From positions 1-64,000 of the forward strand of contig LNDP01000019.1 of assembly GCA_001464665.1 (NCBI GenBank): 64,000 nt of DNA. The letters run 5' to 3'. Position 1 is the first letter of the stretch. Every line of letters starts with the position of its first letter. The notes under the pieces are model-generated. The model had not been told where the DNA came from, ran no database searches, and saw only the letters and a program-made list of their open reading frames with translations. This DNA comes from Acidobacteria bacterium Ga0074141 (GTDB taxonomy: Bacteria > Acidobacteriota > Blastocatellia > Pyrinomonadales > Pyrinomonadaceae). Below, piece by piece: positions 12,733 through 21,676 of this stretch. Made by a program: the position numbers and the translations under genes.

Positions 12733-13290
12733 TTGCTTACCGGAAGAGTATTGCTATTGAACTTTTCTTACGAGCCGCTTGGCACCATTGGTGTTGCCCG
12801 GGCGGTCTGTCTGTGGTTTCGCGGCGCGATCTTCATCGAAGAGCACGACGGCGACAACGTTCTCCGCTCTCCCTCGACGTCATTTCGTGTCCCATCTGTT
12901 ATTCGGCTTCGTCATTATGTAAATGTCCGCCGGACGCGTCGTGAAACGACGATGAAACGTGCCCGGATCTACATCCGCGATCGTTATCGCTGTCAGTATT
13001 GCGGCGATCATCGGCTCGCCAAAGACCTAACGCTCGATCACATTCTTCCGCGGGCCCAGGGCGGCGAGAGCACTCCGGCTAACCTGGTGACGGCCTGCGT
13101 TGCCTGCAACCAGCGGAAAGGCAACCGCACGCCGGAGCAGGCGCGAATGCCGCTCCTGACCTCGCAAAAACTGCTGAGGCTCGGGCTCGACCATGTGCTG
13201 CTCTGCCACTACGCCGAATCTCGGCCGGAGTGGAAGAAATATTTGTTCATGGATGATCTGGGCGAAGAGCAGGTTCGGGCCGCGGCCTGA
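12733..13290 (+). CDS. HNH endonuclease
   Basis: This 185-residue protein of the HNH family widely found in Acidobacteria and Actinobacteria has an N-terminal region (VLLLNFSYEPLGTIGVARAV) and a zinc-containing HNH domain. The domain has CQYCG near residue 97, LTLDHILPRAQGG near 107 and NLVTACVACNQRKGNRT near 121. The start is TTG with GGAGGAGG about 6 bases upstream. It is a single gene ended by a strong hairpin. Its target and role are unknown; it may act in DNA processing rather than defence, as no other defence genes adjoin it. Confidence 0.9.
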   Translation: MLTGRVLLLNFSYEPLGTIGVARAVCLWFRGAIFIEEHDGDNVLRSPSTSFRVPSVIRLRHYVNVRRTRRETTMKRARIYIRDRYRCQYCGDHRLAKDLTLDHILPRAQGGESTPANLVTACVACNQRKGNRTPEQARMPLLTSQKLLRLGLDHVLLCHYAESRPEWKKYLFMDDLGEEQVRAAA

Positions 13291-13311
13291 CCTTTTTTGC
13301 TATCAACATAT

Positions 13312-13344
13312 CAACGCGGCCGGTCACATTGATCGGCCGCGTTG
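13312..13344 (+). terminator. Hairpin after the HNH gene
   Basis: CAACGCGGCCG (13312-13322) pairs perfectly with CGGCCGCGTTG (13334-13344) around an 11-base loop. ATTCTTT follows. It separates the HNH gene from the tRNA. Confidence 0.65.
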
Positions 13345-13351
13345 ATTCTTT

Positions 13352-13428
13352 GGCGGAGTAGTTTAATCGGACAAAATCCCGGCCTCATAAGCCGAAGACT
13401 GCAGGTTCGAGTCCTGCCTCCGCAACCA
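13352..13428 (+). tRNA. tRNA-Met(CAT), with unpaired 1-72 position
   Basis: The acceptor stem GGCGGAG/CTCCGCA leaves a G1-A72 mismatch, then A73 and CCA. The anticodon loop CTCATAA gives CAT, and three G-C pairs stand next to the loop (GGC/GCC). An unpaired 1-72 and three G-C pairs are initiator-like features, but the D-arm is weak (GTTT/AAAT). It could be the initiator tRNA or a tRNA-Ile with a CAT anticodon. Confidence 0.8.
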
Positions 13429-13501
13429 TTTTTCGCGAACGGCTGTTCGGTTGCGTGACACTTGTCCGCATCCGGATGAAAAAGGCGTCTTTGAACTTAA
13501 G

Positions 13502-13540
13502 CGAGGGCGTCCGAAACATTCCGGACGCTTTCGCTTTTTT
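13502..13540 (+). terminator. Terminator of the tRNA-Met gene
   Basis: GCGTCCG pairs with CGGACGC across an 8-base loop, followed by TTTCGCTTTTTT. Its position supports placing the next gene's start at 13560 rather than further upstream. Confidence 0.75.
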
Positions 13541-13559
13541 GCGTTGGAGAATTTTGGAT

Positions 13560-14036
13560 ATGCGTTATTTTAGAAACGAGAAAGAGATTCTCGACCTGGT
13601 AGCGGCCTTTGAGTCGGCAACCATCTCTCGCGAGGGTTGGCGGCACGCCCAGCACCTCGCGGTCGGGCTTTTCTATGCCGAGAAACACGGCCTGGAGGAA
13701 GGCACGGACAAGATGCGTTCCGGCATCCTGCGGCTTCTTGAGAAGGGCTTTGGCGTCGATCTGTCGAAAGAAATGCCCTATCACGAGACGATCACGGTCT
13801 TCTGGATGCGGACCGCTTACGCGTTTCTGCTATTGACCCGCGGAACCTCGCCGGTCGAGCGGACGAACGCCCTCATTGCGGCGTGCGATAAGGACTTCCC
13901 GCTTCGCTTCTATTCGCGTGAACGCTTATTTTCGGAAGAGGCCCGGGCCGAATATATCAGCCCGGACCTTTTTCAGGAGGGGTCGTTGGAGGAAGAGATA
14001 CATCGTTCGCTGATGCCTGCCGAAACTTTCGCGTGA
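13560..14036 (+). CDS. Hypothetical cytosolic protein
   Basis: This 158-residue helical protein was started at the ATG at 13560, because the upstream reading to 13455 overlaps a tRNA terminator. It contains EGWRHAQHLAVGLFYAEKHG and ERLFSEEARAEYISPDL. Conserved-looking histidine and glutamate residues (HAQH, YHETITVFW) could bind metal, but this is a guess. I recognise no named family. It is convergent with the globin gene, the stops 14 bases apart. Confidence 0.7.
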   Translation: MRYFRNEKEILDLVAAFESATISREGWRHAQHLAVGLFYAEKHGLEEGTDKMRSGILRLLEKGFGVDLSKEMPYHETITVFWMRTAYAFLLLTRGTSPVERTNALIAACDKDFPLRFYSRERLFSEEARAEYISPDLFQEGSLEEEIHRSLMPAETFA

Positions 14037-14050
14037 ACTGTGTCGTCGGC

Positions 14051-14470
14051 CTACGCGGCGACGGCGGAGCGGCTTGCGTCTTTCATGGTCTCGGCCAGTA
14101 TCGTATATGCCGCGGCCCACGCCTCTTCGGTCTCGCTGGTAAAATCCGGCCCGAGGCCTTGCCCGAGCGTCCAGAGAAGTGCGGCTCCGACCGAATCGTA
14201 GTGGGAATCTTCGACACCGTAAGCCGCATGCCGTGCCCCCAGCGAACGTACCGCGGGGACAATGTCATCAAGCCGGCTTAGCCCCTTTACCGCGACGCCG
14301 ATCATCTGCATCAGCTTCTTTCCCTGTTCGCGGAGGTCGCCTTTGAACAGGCTTCGCAGTTCGGGATTGGTCTCAAACAATCGGCCGTAAAACAACGCAG
14401 CAGCCTCATCAGCTATCGGGGCGATCTTCTCAAAGCTCGCCGTTACCAGATGTATCTGTTCATTGGTCAT
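14051..14470 (-). CDS. Single-domain globin
   Basis: This 139-residue protein is of the bacterial haemoglobin family related to the globin domain of flavohaemoglobin. The proximal haem histidine lies in SLGARHAAYGV (about residue 85). The start MTNEQIHLVTASFEKIAPI and ALFYGRLFETNPELRSLFKG fit helices A-C. No reductase domain is attached. Such proteins bind O2 or NO and may detoxify NO or sense oxygen. GAGG lies 7 bases before the ATG. Confidence 0.88.
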   Translation of the reverse strand: MTNEQIHLVTASFEKIAPIADEAAALFYGRLFETNPELRSLFKGDLREQGKKLMQMIGVAVKGLSRLDDIVPAVRSLGARHAAYGVEDSHYDSVGAALLWTLGQGLGPDFTSETEEAWAAAYTILAETMKDASRSAVAA

Positions 14471-14492
14471 ATTATTGCCTCGCTTGCTTTCT

Positions 14493-14975
14493 CTATTTGA
14501 TCCGAATGATTACCCGCATATCGACGATATTTCGTGTCCTCTGCTTTAGGCTGTAACCGCGATTCATCTGCGATTGGTTGCCGTCAACCGTGTGCACGAT
14601 CGTCCCAGGCCCTTGGCTTACGACGATCCCGATGTGCCCGTTCTTCATCACGTAGATATCACCGGGATAGCAAGGGCTCGAGCGGACGATCATGTCCGAG
14701 TTCTCGTTTGCCCACTTCGTCAGCTTATAGCCGCTCCAGAGCTTTTCCGGTATGAACGGTAACGGTGCAACAAACTTGTTCGCAGCCTCGCTCAGGCAGT
14801 AGTAAACAAAAAAGCCGCACCATTCGTGGTTCGCCGATTTTGGCGAATGCGCCCGGGCCTTATAGATATCGATCTGGGGCCCGCGATTCTGAGCCCCGAC
14901 CTCTTTTACGCCCTTCGCTTCTTCACGCAAGGCGACCACAGCCGCCTCGTATCTCACATGTTCGTATCTGTCCAT
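14493..14975 (-). CDS. CHAP/NlpC-type peptidoglycan hydrolase-like protein
   Basis: This 160-residue protein has features of CHAP-family amidases. A cysteine lies in HEWCGFFVYYCL (about residue 52) and a histidine in MKNGHIGIVVSQG (about 113), spaced as the catalytic pair, with PGDIYVM before it. No signal peptide is seen. The start at 14975 was chosen for AGGA 6 bases upstream. It follows the peptidoglycan-binding-like gene by 14 bases, so the two form an operon and probably act together on cell wall or form a phage-like lysis or toxin pair. Confidence 0.75.
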   Translation of the reverse strand: MDRYEHVRYEAAVVALREEAKGVKEVGAQNRGPQIDIYKARAHSPKSANHEWCGFFVYYCLSEAANKFVAPLPFIPEKLWSGYKLTKWANENSDMIVRSSPCYPGDIYVMKNGHIGIVVSQGPGTIVHTVDGNQSQMNRGYSLKQRTRNIVDMRVIIRIK

Positions 14976-14989
14976 GTTGTTATCCTGTC

Positions 14990-15469
14990 TTAAACTAGAT
15001 CCGGCAGCGGACCGTACAGGTGATTCGTCAGCGCTGAAGGACAATCCTTGTCCATACGGATGTCTTTGTACGCCGGTGCGTTATAAAAGCGAAACCACGA
15101 GTTGAGCTCATAAATGGTGTAAACCATTCTCTGCTTCGGGGTACGCAACCGGGTGCCGTCGGGTGACCCGACCGCACCATCGACAACGCACTGGTGGCCC
15201 GCTGCCTGCATATATTTGATCGCTGCCCAGGTCTTGCCGCCGAAATCGCCGTCAATCACAAGATTCGCCGGTACCTTTAGATCGTATGCCCCTTTATATT
15301 CTTCTCTAATTCCTCCGAACGCCTTATTGATCAAGAACTGAACTAGCATCACGTCTTCTTTTTTATTGCGGCAGGTGTAACCTACCGGGCTTGAAACGTT
15401 CCAAAAGAAACTTTCGCCGTCAAGGAACGTCTTTACTTCTCCATTTTGAACACTTTCTCTATGCGCCAT
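14990..15469 (-). CDS. Putative peptidoglycan-binding protein, partner of the CHAP protein
   Basis: This 159-residue protein has a segment (LVIDGDFGGKTWAAIKYMQA near residue 72) that matches the PG_binding_1 repeat pattern, in which a Dx(F/I)G-x-x-T-x-x-A motif is typical. The N-terminal part MLVQFLINKAFGGI also fits. No signal peptide is seen. GGAG lies upstream of the start. It is first in a two-gene operon with the CHAP protein; with no export signal on either gene, a contact-delivered or phage-derived role is possible. Confidence 0.65.
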   Translation of the reverse strand: MAHRESVQNGEVKTFLDGESFFWNVSSPVGYTCRNKKEDVMLVQFLINKAFGGIREEYKGAYDLKVPANLVIDGDFGGKTWAAIKYMQAAGHQCVVDGAVGSPDGTRLRTPKQRMVYTIYELNSWFRFYNAPAYKDIRMDKDCPSALTNHLYGPLPDLV

Positions 15470-15663
15470 TGTTTTTTGGTCTCCATTTATTCTTTATTTC
15501 TTTCATCAGCTCGAACTTTTGCTGATTCGTCGGGCGTCGGCTATGACATCCACCACTCATTACTGAATGCGTTCCCTAAAACGAGAAACTATCATCGGGA
15601 ATAATTATTTTTCCCCTTCGCCTGTGGTAAATTTGTTGCATTAAATTTGGTGTTGACGAACGT

Positions 15664-16233
15664 ATGGCGGGAAGCGAGGGATCGAACGTAACGGAGCTAC
15701 TAAACCGCTGGAGCGACGGCGATGAGGCGGCCTTGGCTGAGCTGACTCCGGTCGTCCACGACGAACTTCGGCGGATCGCCCGACGCTATATGGCCCGCGA
15801 ACGCGGCGACCACACGCTGCAGCCGACGGCACTGGTCAATGAGGCTTTCATTCGCCTCATCGGTTGGGACAATGCAAAGTTTGATAATCGCTCGCACTTT
15901 TACGGTGTCGCGGCTCAACTTATGCGGCGGATCCTGGTCGATTTCGCCCGAAAGAGGCCGAAGCAGGACGGGACGGTTCTGCTAAAGCTTTCGATCGAAG
16001 CCGCCGCGGAAATGGACGGCACACCCGACCCTGAAATACTGGCCCTCGATGAAGCGCTTAAGGCTCTTGCAGAATTTGATGAACGGAAAGCCCGCATCGT
16101 CGAGCTCCGCTTCTTCGGCGGCCTTTCGGTTGAGGAGACGGCGACCGCGATCGGCGTTGCACCCATTACCGTGATGCGCGAATGGCAGAAGGCCAAAGCG
16201 TGGTTATACCTTCAACTCCAAAAGACCGGATAA
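15664..16233 (+). CDS. ECF-type RNA polymerase sigma factor
   Basis: This 189-residue protein has sigma region 2 (LVNEAFIRLIGWDNAKFDNR, then FYGVAAQLMRRILVDFARKR) and region 4 (ARIVELRFFGGLSVEETATA, then IGVAPITVMREWQKAKAWLY). The pattern fits the TIGR02999-type group common in Acidobacteria and Planctomycetes, whose members often neighbour Ser/Thr kinases. A kinase-propeller gene lies 500 bases downstream on the same strand, which supports a functional link. No anti-sigma factor is adjacent. Confidence 0.92.
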   Translation: MAGSEGSNVTELLNRWSDGDEAALAELTPVVHDELRRIARRYMARERGDHTLQPTALVNEAFIRLIGWDNAKFDNRSHFYGVAAQLMRRILVDFARKRPKQDGTVLLKLSIEAAAEMDGTPDPEILALDEALKALAEFDERKARIVELRFFGGLSVEETATAIGVAPITVMREWQKAKAWLYLQLQKTG

Positions 16234-16241
16234 GACGAGAC

Positions 16242-16577
16242 TTAGTCAAATAATACGATTTCCCAGTTGATGTCGGCGTATTTCGGGATATTGTAAACCG
16301 CGTCAAAGCCGTGAAATGTTCCTTTTCCTCTCCGGCCAACATCCTTTCGGTCGAAATCGTAAAGCCACATTGAGCTGTCGCCTTTGCCGTTACTTAGGCT
16401 GAGCGTTCCCAAGCCGCGGCCTGTAGCTTTGTGTTGAAACCAAGTGCCGCCGCTCGGGATTATGTGCATTCCCTCCGTTCGCGTCCAAGTATCATCTGAG
16501 GAATACCATTTGTAGCTGACCTCCAACATCGCCTGAAGCCTGCCGTATGAAACGAGTACCGTCGTGATCTGTGCCAT
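16242..16577 (-). CDS. Small hypothetical protein
   Basis: This 111-residue protein is rich in beta-prone and aromatic residues (LEVSYKWYSSDDTWTRTEGM and KGTFHGFDAVYNIPKYADIN). GGAGG lies 4 bases before the ATG, so it is likely expressed. There is no signal peptide and no family is recognised. It sits convergent to the sigma factor, with the stops 8 bases apart. Confidence 0.7.
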   Translation of the reverse strand: MAQITTVLVSYGRLQAMLEVSYKWYSSDDTWTRTEGMHIIPSGGTWFQHKATGRGLGTLSLSNGKGDSSMWLYDFDRKDVGRRGKGTFHGFDAVYNIPKYADINWEIVLFD

Positions 16578-16740
16578 ATTTCCTCCAATAAGCTACGAAC
16601 AAGGGTTCGCGCAATTGGGAATGCGTTTTGGCGACCGAAAACCTATCATGGGATCGGGAATTTTCCGTTTTCCCCTGTTATTATTGTAGCTTTGTGGCGA
16701 TTTTGAATTTGTCTGTCGTTTGACCGGACAACCTCTTTTT

Positions 16741-19599
16741 ATGGACAAGGAGCGATGGAAAGAGATCGACGCGATACTCGACGCTGCACTCGAACTGCCT
16801 GCGGCCGAGCGAGAAGCGTTTATCGCAGGCCGGACATCGCATGATGCAGAGCTCGGAACCGCGGTCGCCGAGCTTCTCAAGGCGGCCGCAAAGTCAGATC
16901 GTTTCATGGAACGGCCGGCCATAAGCCTCGCCGCCGAATCCCTCGCCAACGCCGAAACCGAACGAACAAAGATCGGCTTGGTCGGCGCCGTCATTGCCAA
17001 TTACCGAGTCGAGCGGATGATCGGTGCCGGCGGAATGGGCGATGTTTATCTGGCCTTTGACGAAAAGCTCAAGCGTAACGTCGCACTAAAAATACTGCCT
17101 CCCGAGTTCAGCTCGCATGACGATCGCGTCATCCGTTTTGAACTCGAGGCCCGAGCCGTTTCTAAGCTAAACCATCCCGGTATCGTCACACTCTACGACA
17201 TTGGCGTTTTTCAGGGTGTTAACTTCATCGCGACCGAGTTCGTTGAGGGCCGCACGCTCCGAGAGCTGATGAAGGACGAGTTCAGGTTGCGCAACATCAT
17301 TGCAAATTCGATCCAGATCTGCGACGCGCTTTCTGCCGCACACGAGAACGGCATCGTCCACCGCGACATCAAACCCGAGAACATAATGATCCGCCGCGAC
17401 GGCTATGCAAAGGTGCTTGATTTCGGGCTGGCAAAGCTTACCGAGGTCGGACGGGAATCGCTCCAGGGCTTTTCCGCGACGCAGAACGGCAGCATAATCG
17501 GCACGCCCGCTTATATGTCGCCGGTGCAGATAACGGGCGACAAGATCGACCACAGGACCGACCTTTGGAGTGCCGGTGTCGTGCTTTACGAATTCATAAC
17601 CGGCAAACATCCCTTCAAAGAAAAAGACCGGCGAGCGACCTTTGCCGCGATCCTGAATCGCCCCCCCGAGCTGCCAAGCAGGATAAACCCAGAGATCCCG
17701 GAGGAACTCGACCGCATACTTCTCAAACTCCTTGAGAAAGACCCCGACCGCGGATATCAAACGGCCGCCGAGCTACGAGGCGACCTCCGAACGCTTTTGC
17801 GGCAGATCGAGACATCGGAAGCACTTACGGCAAGCGGCTCCGGCAGTCACCTTGGCCAGTCGGGGCACGGCATCGAATGGTCGCTTTATGCCGCGGTCGT
17901 TTTTGCGGCGTTGCTGACAGGCTTTGCGGTCTTTTATCTTTTCTTCGCCGAGCCACGGTCCGGCTTTTCGATATGGGTTGCCGCCGAGAATGTTGCGATC
18001 ACATTTCAAGCCGGTACCGAGGCCTATCCTTCACTTTCGCCGGACGGACGTTCGCTCGTTTATGCCGCCGATACCGGGAAAGGCGACGACATCTATTTGC
18101 TCAGGATCGGCGGATCGAATGCAATAAATCTGACGGCGGACTCGCCGAATCGAGACACAATGCCCGCCTTCTCGCCTGACGGCAACACCATCGCGTTTCG
18201 CTCGGATCGCGAGCCCGCCGGCATTTATCTGATGGGAGCGACAGGCGAAAACCCGCGAAGGATCTCGGACATCGGCTTTTCGCCTACATGGTCGCCCGAT
18301 GGTAAATACATCGCCGTCGCGACCGGCCACCAGCCGATACCGGCGGTGAAGGCCCGCAGCTCGATTTGGATAATTGAGGTCTCGACCGGCAACAAGAGGC
18401 AATTGCTGGACGGAAGCGCTCTCCAGCCAAGCTGGTCTCCACGGGGCGACCGCATTGCTTACTGGCGGACCGGAGATTCCGGCGAAAGGGTGATCGAGAC
18501 GATTCCCGCGGCAGGCGGAACACCTGTGCTCTTCGCCAGCGAAGGAAATACCAATTGGAATCCGGTCTGGTCACCGGATGGAAGGCATCTATACTTTGCC
18601 AGCGACCGCCGCGGGAATATGGCGTTTTACCGCTCCGAGATCGATATGATCACCGGGCTTCCACTGACCGAGGCCCAACTCGTCCCTACGCCCGGCCGAT
18701 ACAACCGCCATATCGCATTCTCGGCGGATGGCAGGCGGATGGCGTATGTTCAGACCTCCAATCGGTCTAACATCAAGCGGCTTGACCTTAATCCGGAAAC
18801 CGGCAAGGCGATCGCCGGCCCTTCATGGGTGACGCGGGGTGACTTTGAATTCTCCAATATCGATATCTCGCCTGACGGTAAACGCATATACGCCCGGCTC
18901 ATCAGAAAATCGCAAGACGATATTGTGGCAGTCGCAGCCGACACCGGAAATATTCAGGACCTTACCAACGACCTGCCTTTCGATCGCTACCCGCGTGTCT
19001 CTCCGGATGGCTCCCGCGTGATCTTTGTTTCCGACCGGTCTGGTACCTATCAGCTCTGGATCATGAGCTCGGACGGCACAGGGCTGCGCCAGTTGACGCC
19101 CGATTCCGGCGGGACAGCGTCAATACCTTCCTGGTCGCCAGACGGAAAAAGGATCACCTACGATAACGAACGCACCACGTTCCTAGCAGAACTCAACGAT
19201 TCGTTTGAGATCGTCAACGTGACGCCGCTTCCGCTGACCGAGAACGGCGGATGGTTTCGCGTTTGGTCGTGGTCGCCGGATGGAAAATACCTTGGCGGGA
19301 ACTTCGATTCCGCCCACGGGCCCGGCATGGGTTACTACGATATCGCGGCGGGAACTTATCACCGCGTTATTGACTTCCCCGCATTTCCAGGTTGGCTCAG
19401 CGATTCGAGGCGAATGATCTTCATCCGTGACCGGAAACCAGTCATGGCCGACGTCATCACAGGTGAGGTTCGTGAAATTTTCCCCGAGATCGCCGAGGAC
19501 ATACGTAACATCAAAGTGAGCAGCGATGGCCGGACCGTTTTTTACTCGACCCACGAGAACGAATCCGACATTTGGATGCTCGACCTCGCCGATGAATGA
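16741..19599 (+). CDS. Membrane Ser/Thr protein kinase with PD40 beta-propeller
   Basis: This protein has about 952 residues. The N-terminal about 75 residues resemble the short helical region common in Acidobacteria kinases (DKERWKEIDAILDAALELPA). The kinase domain spans about 88-355: glycine loop IGAGGMGDVYLAFD, catalytic HRDIKPEN near 207, DFGLAK, and GTPAYMSP. A single transmembrane helix lies near 380-400, followed by a TolB/PD40 propeller with repeated SPDG motifs (SPDGRSLVYA, SPDGNTIAFR, SPDGKRITYD), probably periplasmic. An in-frame TTG at 16720 is an alternative start. It probably senses an external signal and phosphorylates cytosolic targets. Confidence 0.95.
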   Translation: MDKERWKEIDAILDAALELPAAEREAFIAGRTSHDAELGTAVAELLKAAAKSDRFMERPAISLAAESLANAETERTKIGLVGAVIANYRVERMIGAGGMGDVYLAFDEKLKRNVALKILPPEFSSHDDRVIRFELEARAVSKLNHPGIVTLYDIGVFQGVNFIATEFVEGRTLRELMKDEFRLRNIIANSIQICDALSAAHENGIVHRDIKPENIMIRRDGYAKVLDFGLAKLTEVGRESLQGFSATQNGSIIGTPAYMSPVQITGDKIDHRTDLWSAGVVLYEFITGKHPFKEKDRRATFAAILNRPPELPSRINPEIPEELDRILLKLLEKDPDRGYQTAAELRGDLRTLLRQIETSEALTASGSGSHLGQSGHGIEWSLYAAVVFAALLTGFAVFYLFFAEPRSGFSIWVAAENVAITFQAGTEAYPSLSPDGRSLVYAADTGKGDDIYLLRIGGSNAINLTADSPNRDTMPAFSPDGNTIAFRSDREPAGIYLMGATGENPRRISDIGFSPTWSPDGKYIAVATGHQPIPAVKARSSIWIIEVSTGNKRQLLDGSALQPSWSPRGDRIAYWRTGDSGERVIETIPAAGGTPVLFASEGNTNWNPVWSPDGRHLYFASDRRGNMAFYRSEIDMITGLPLTEAQLVPTPGRYNRHIAFSADGRRMAYVQTSNRSNIKRLDLNPETGKAIAGPSWVTRGDFEFSNIDISPDGKRIYARLIRKSQDDIVAVAADTGNIQDLTNDLPFDRYPRVSPDGSRVIFVSDRSGTYQLWIMSSDGTGLRQLTPDSGGTASIPSWSPDGKRITYDNERTTFLAELNDSFEIVNVTPLPLTENGGWFRVWSWSPDGKYLGGNFDSAHGPGMGYYDIAAGTYHRVIDFPAFPGWLSDSRRMIFIRDRKPVMADVITGEVREIFPEIAEDIRNIKVSSDGRTVFYSTHENESDIWMLDLADE

Positions 19600-19663
19600 C
19601 CATCCGCATTGAGCACCCCGACCGGAACTAATATACTGAAGTTTTCGTTCTTAACGGACACGT

Positions 19664-21064
19664 ATGCTTAGATTTTTCAACACATTAACGCGGCAGGTCG
19701 AGGAGTTTCACCCCATCGAGGACGGCAAGGTCAGGATGTATATCTGCGGGCCGACCGTTTGGAATTTCGCACATATCGGCAACTTCCGAACGTTCATTTT
19801 CGGCGATGTCCTGCGGCGTTATCTTAAGTTCAAGGGCTACGAGGTGACGCATGTCTTTAACCTAACGGATATCGACGACCGCATCATCAAAGAGGCGAAG
19901 GCCCGCAACATTTCGATCGACGAATTTACTGCGCCGTTTATCCAATATTTTTGGGAAGATTTCGACGCTCTGGGGATGGAACGCCCGGAGGTAACGCCGC
20001 GTGCGACACACCATATTGCAGAGATGATCGACATCATCGCCCGGCTGATCGAGAACGGCAAAGCATACGAGTCCGACGGCTCGATCTACTATCGGATCTC
20101 GGCATTTCCAGAATACGGAAAGCTTTCAAAGATCAATTTTTCGGGGAACATTCACGGCGCAAGCGAACGAATAGATACCGACAAATACGACAAAGAGGAC
20201 GCTCGCGACTTCGCGCTTTGGAAGTTGGTCGGCGAGGACGAAGAGCCGGGTTGGGCAGCTCCCTTTGGACGCGGGCGGCCGGGCTGGCACATCGAGTGCT
20301 CGGCGATGTCGATGAAATATCTCGGTGAAACGTTCGACCTTCACGCCGGTGGCCAGGACCTTCAGTTCCCGCACCACGAGAACGAGATCGCCCAGAGCGA
20401 AGGTGCGACCGGCAAGCCGTTCTCGCATTACTGGATACACAGCGAGTTCCTGAAGATCGACGACGTTACGATGTCCAAATCGAAGGGCAATTTCTTTACG
20501 TTTCGCGATCTCAAAGAACAAGGCTACTCCGAACTCGCGATCCGCTATCTGCTTCTCTCGGTACCGTATCGCAAGCAGTTGAACTTCACCTTCGAGGGCC
20601 TTCAAGGAGCGGAGGCGACAGTCGAACGGCTTCGGAATTTCCGCTCGCTAGTCCACGATGCAAAGGTCCGCGATGGCTCAAATCCGGCGATCGCAGAACA
20701 GATCAAAGCACAACTCGCCGAGTTTGAGGCCGCGATGGACGACGACCTCAACACCGCCGTCGCCCTCGCAGCGATCCATAATCTCGTCCGCGAGGTGAAC
20801 ACGGCTCTCGCCGCCGAACAGCTTCTTTGCGACGATCGCATCTCGGTCCTCGAAGCGATCAAGAAATTCGATTCCGTCTTTGGAATTTTTGGCGAAGAAA
20901 CTACTGAATTGCTCGATGCCGACATCGAAGCCTTAATTGAAGAACGCCAAGAGGCCCGGCGAAATCGCGACTTCGCCCGCTCCGACGAGATCCGCGACGA
21001 GCTCGCGGCCAAGGGAATAGTTCTTGAAGACACCAAGGACGGTGTCAGATGGAAACGAAAGTAG
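19664..21064 (+). CDS. cysS: Cysteinyl-tRNA synthetase
   Basis: This enzyme charges tRNA-Cys with cysteine. The 466-residue length is standard. It has the class I signatures AHIGNFRTF (near residue 37) and MSKSKGN (near 269), zinc ligands in [17 protein letters not shown] and [15 protein letters not shown], and a C-terminal anticodon-binding helical domain ending [11 protein letters not shown]. It stands convergent to a cysteine dioxygenase gene. The matching tRNA-Cys(GCA) is in the array at 3445. Confidence 0.98.
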   Translation: MLRFFNTLTRQVEEFHPIEDGKVRMYICGPTVWNFAHIGNFRTFIFGDVLRRYLKFKGYEVTHVFNLTDIDDRIIKEAKARNISIDEFTAPFIQYFWEDFDALGMERPEVTPRATHHIAEMIDIIARLIENGKAYESDGSIYYRISAFPEYGKLSKINFSGNIHGASERIDTDKYDKEDARDFALWKLVGEDEEPGWAAPFGRGRPGWHIECSAMSMKYLGETFDLHAGGQDLQFPHHENEIAQSEGATGKPFSHYWIHSEFLKIDDVTMSKSKGNFFTFRDLKEQGYSELAIRYLLLSVPYRKQLNFTFEGLQGAEATVERLRNFRSLVHDAKVRDGSNPAIAEQIKAQLAEFEAAMDDDLNTAVALAAIHNLVREVNTALAAEQLLCDDRISVLEAIKKFDSVFGIFGEETTELLDADIEALIEERQEARRNRDFARSDEIRDELAAKGIVLEDTKDGVRWKRK

Positions 21065-21073
21065 ATGGCTTGA

Positions 21074-21649
21074 TCAAAGCTGAATTCCGCCGCAAAGCTC
21101 GCCGTCGATACTCGAATAGGCCAGCTTTACGGTTTTAAATGTGTCGGTGTCGCGGCAGTATGAAATGCAGGTTTCGAAGGGCTTTGAGTAGATGTGTACG
21201 CTGACGGCACGTTCATCGAATTCGGCGAGGTTTAGTATCTGATGGATCGGCTCTTCGAGTTCGACCTTTGCTGCTAGGCACTCGGCAAGCTCAAATGTAT
21301 CGGTTTCGCGAAGTTTGCAGATCCCGGCAGCTTCGTCCATCGCCTCGACCGCAAAATTTTGCCCTTTAAGTCGGCCGATCGGGACCGTCATCCAGCATCG
21401 CTGCTCCGAATGGTTATGCACCTTCGAGACCTGCCCGCGTTCCCAGCAGATGGCCATCATCTCAAACCGGTCGTCTTTATAGATCAGGTTGCGAGTGTAG
21501 AACTTGTCGCTCCAGAAAATGTATCTGTCGATGGTGTCCGTGTCGATCGGATTCGCCGAGAGGTAGTCATAAACGGTCTCGCAGACGAACTCCTCGTCAG
21601 GTATCTCGCGAAGACCGGAAATGAGGTTGCTGATTGATACTCGATTCAT
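21074..21649 (-). CDS. Cysteine dioxygenase
   Basis: Cysteine dioxygenase oxidises L-cysteine to cysteine sulfinate with Fe(II). This 191-residue cupin has the metal motif VHNHSEQRCWMTV (about residue 82): two histidines and, unusually for bacteria, a cysteine where many bacterial enzymes have glycine. The third metal histidine is likely in IHQILN, and HIYSKPFETC supplies a tyrosine at the position of the Cys-Tyr crosslink known from mammalian enzymes. It is convergent with cysS, 9 bases between stops, perhaps by chance. Confidence 0.9.
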   Translation of the reverse strand: MNRVSISNLISGLREIPDEEFVCETVYDYLSANPIDTDTIDRYIFWSDKFYTRNLIYKDDRFEMMAICWERGQVSKVHNHSEQRCWMTVPIGRLKGQNFAVEAMDEAAGICKLRETDTFELAECLAAKVELEEPIHQILNLAEFDERAVSVHIYSKPFETCISYCRDTDTFKTVKLAYSSIDGELCGGIQL

Positions 21650-21676
21650 CGCTCGTTTGCAGAGGCAGAATCGTTA

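Noticed and set aside
14841-14850. GGCGAATGC word in the CHAP gene, same as the Y RNA 5' signature
   Set aside because: It is inside a coding sequence, has no matching TTGTCGCC partner at the right distance, and lacks the TACAT junction.
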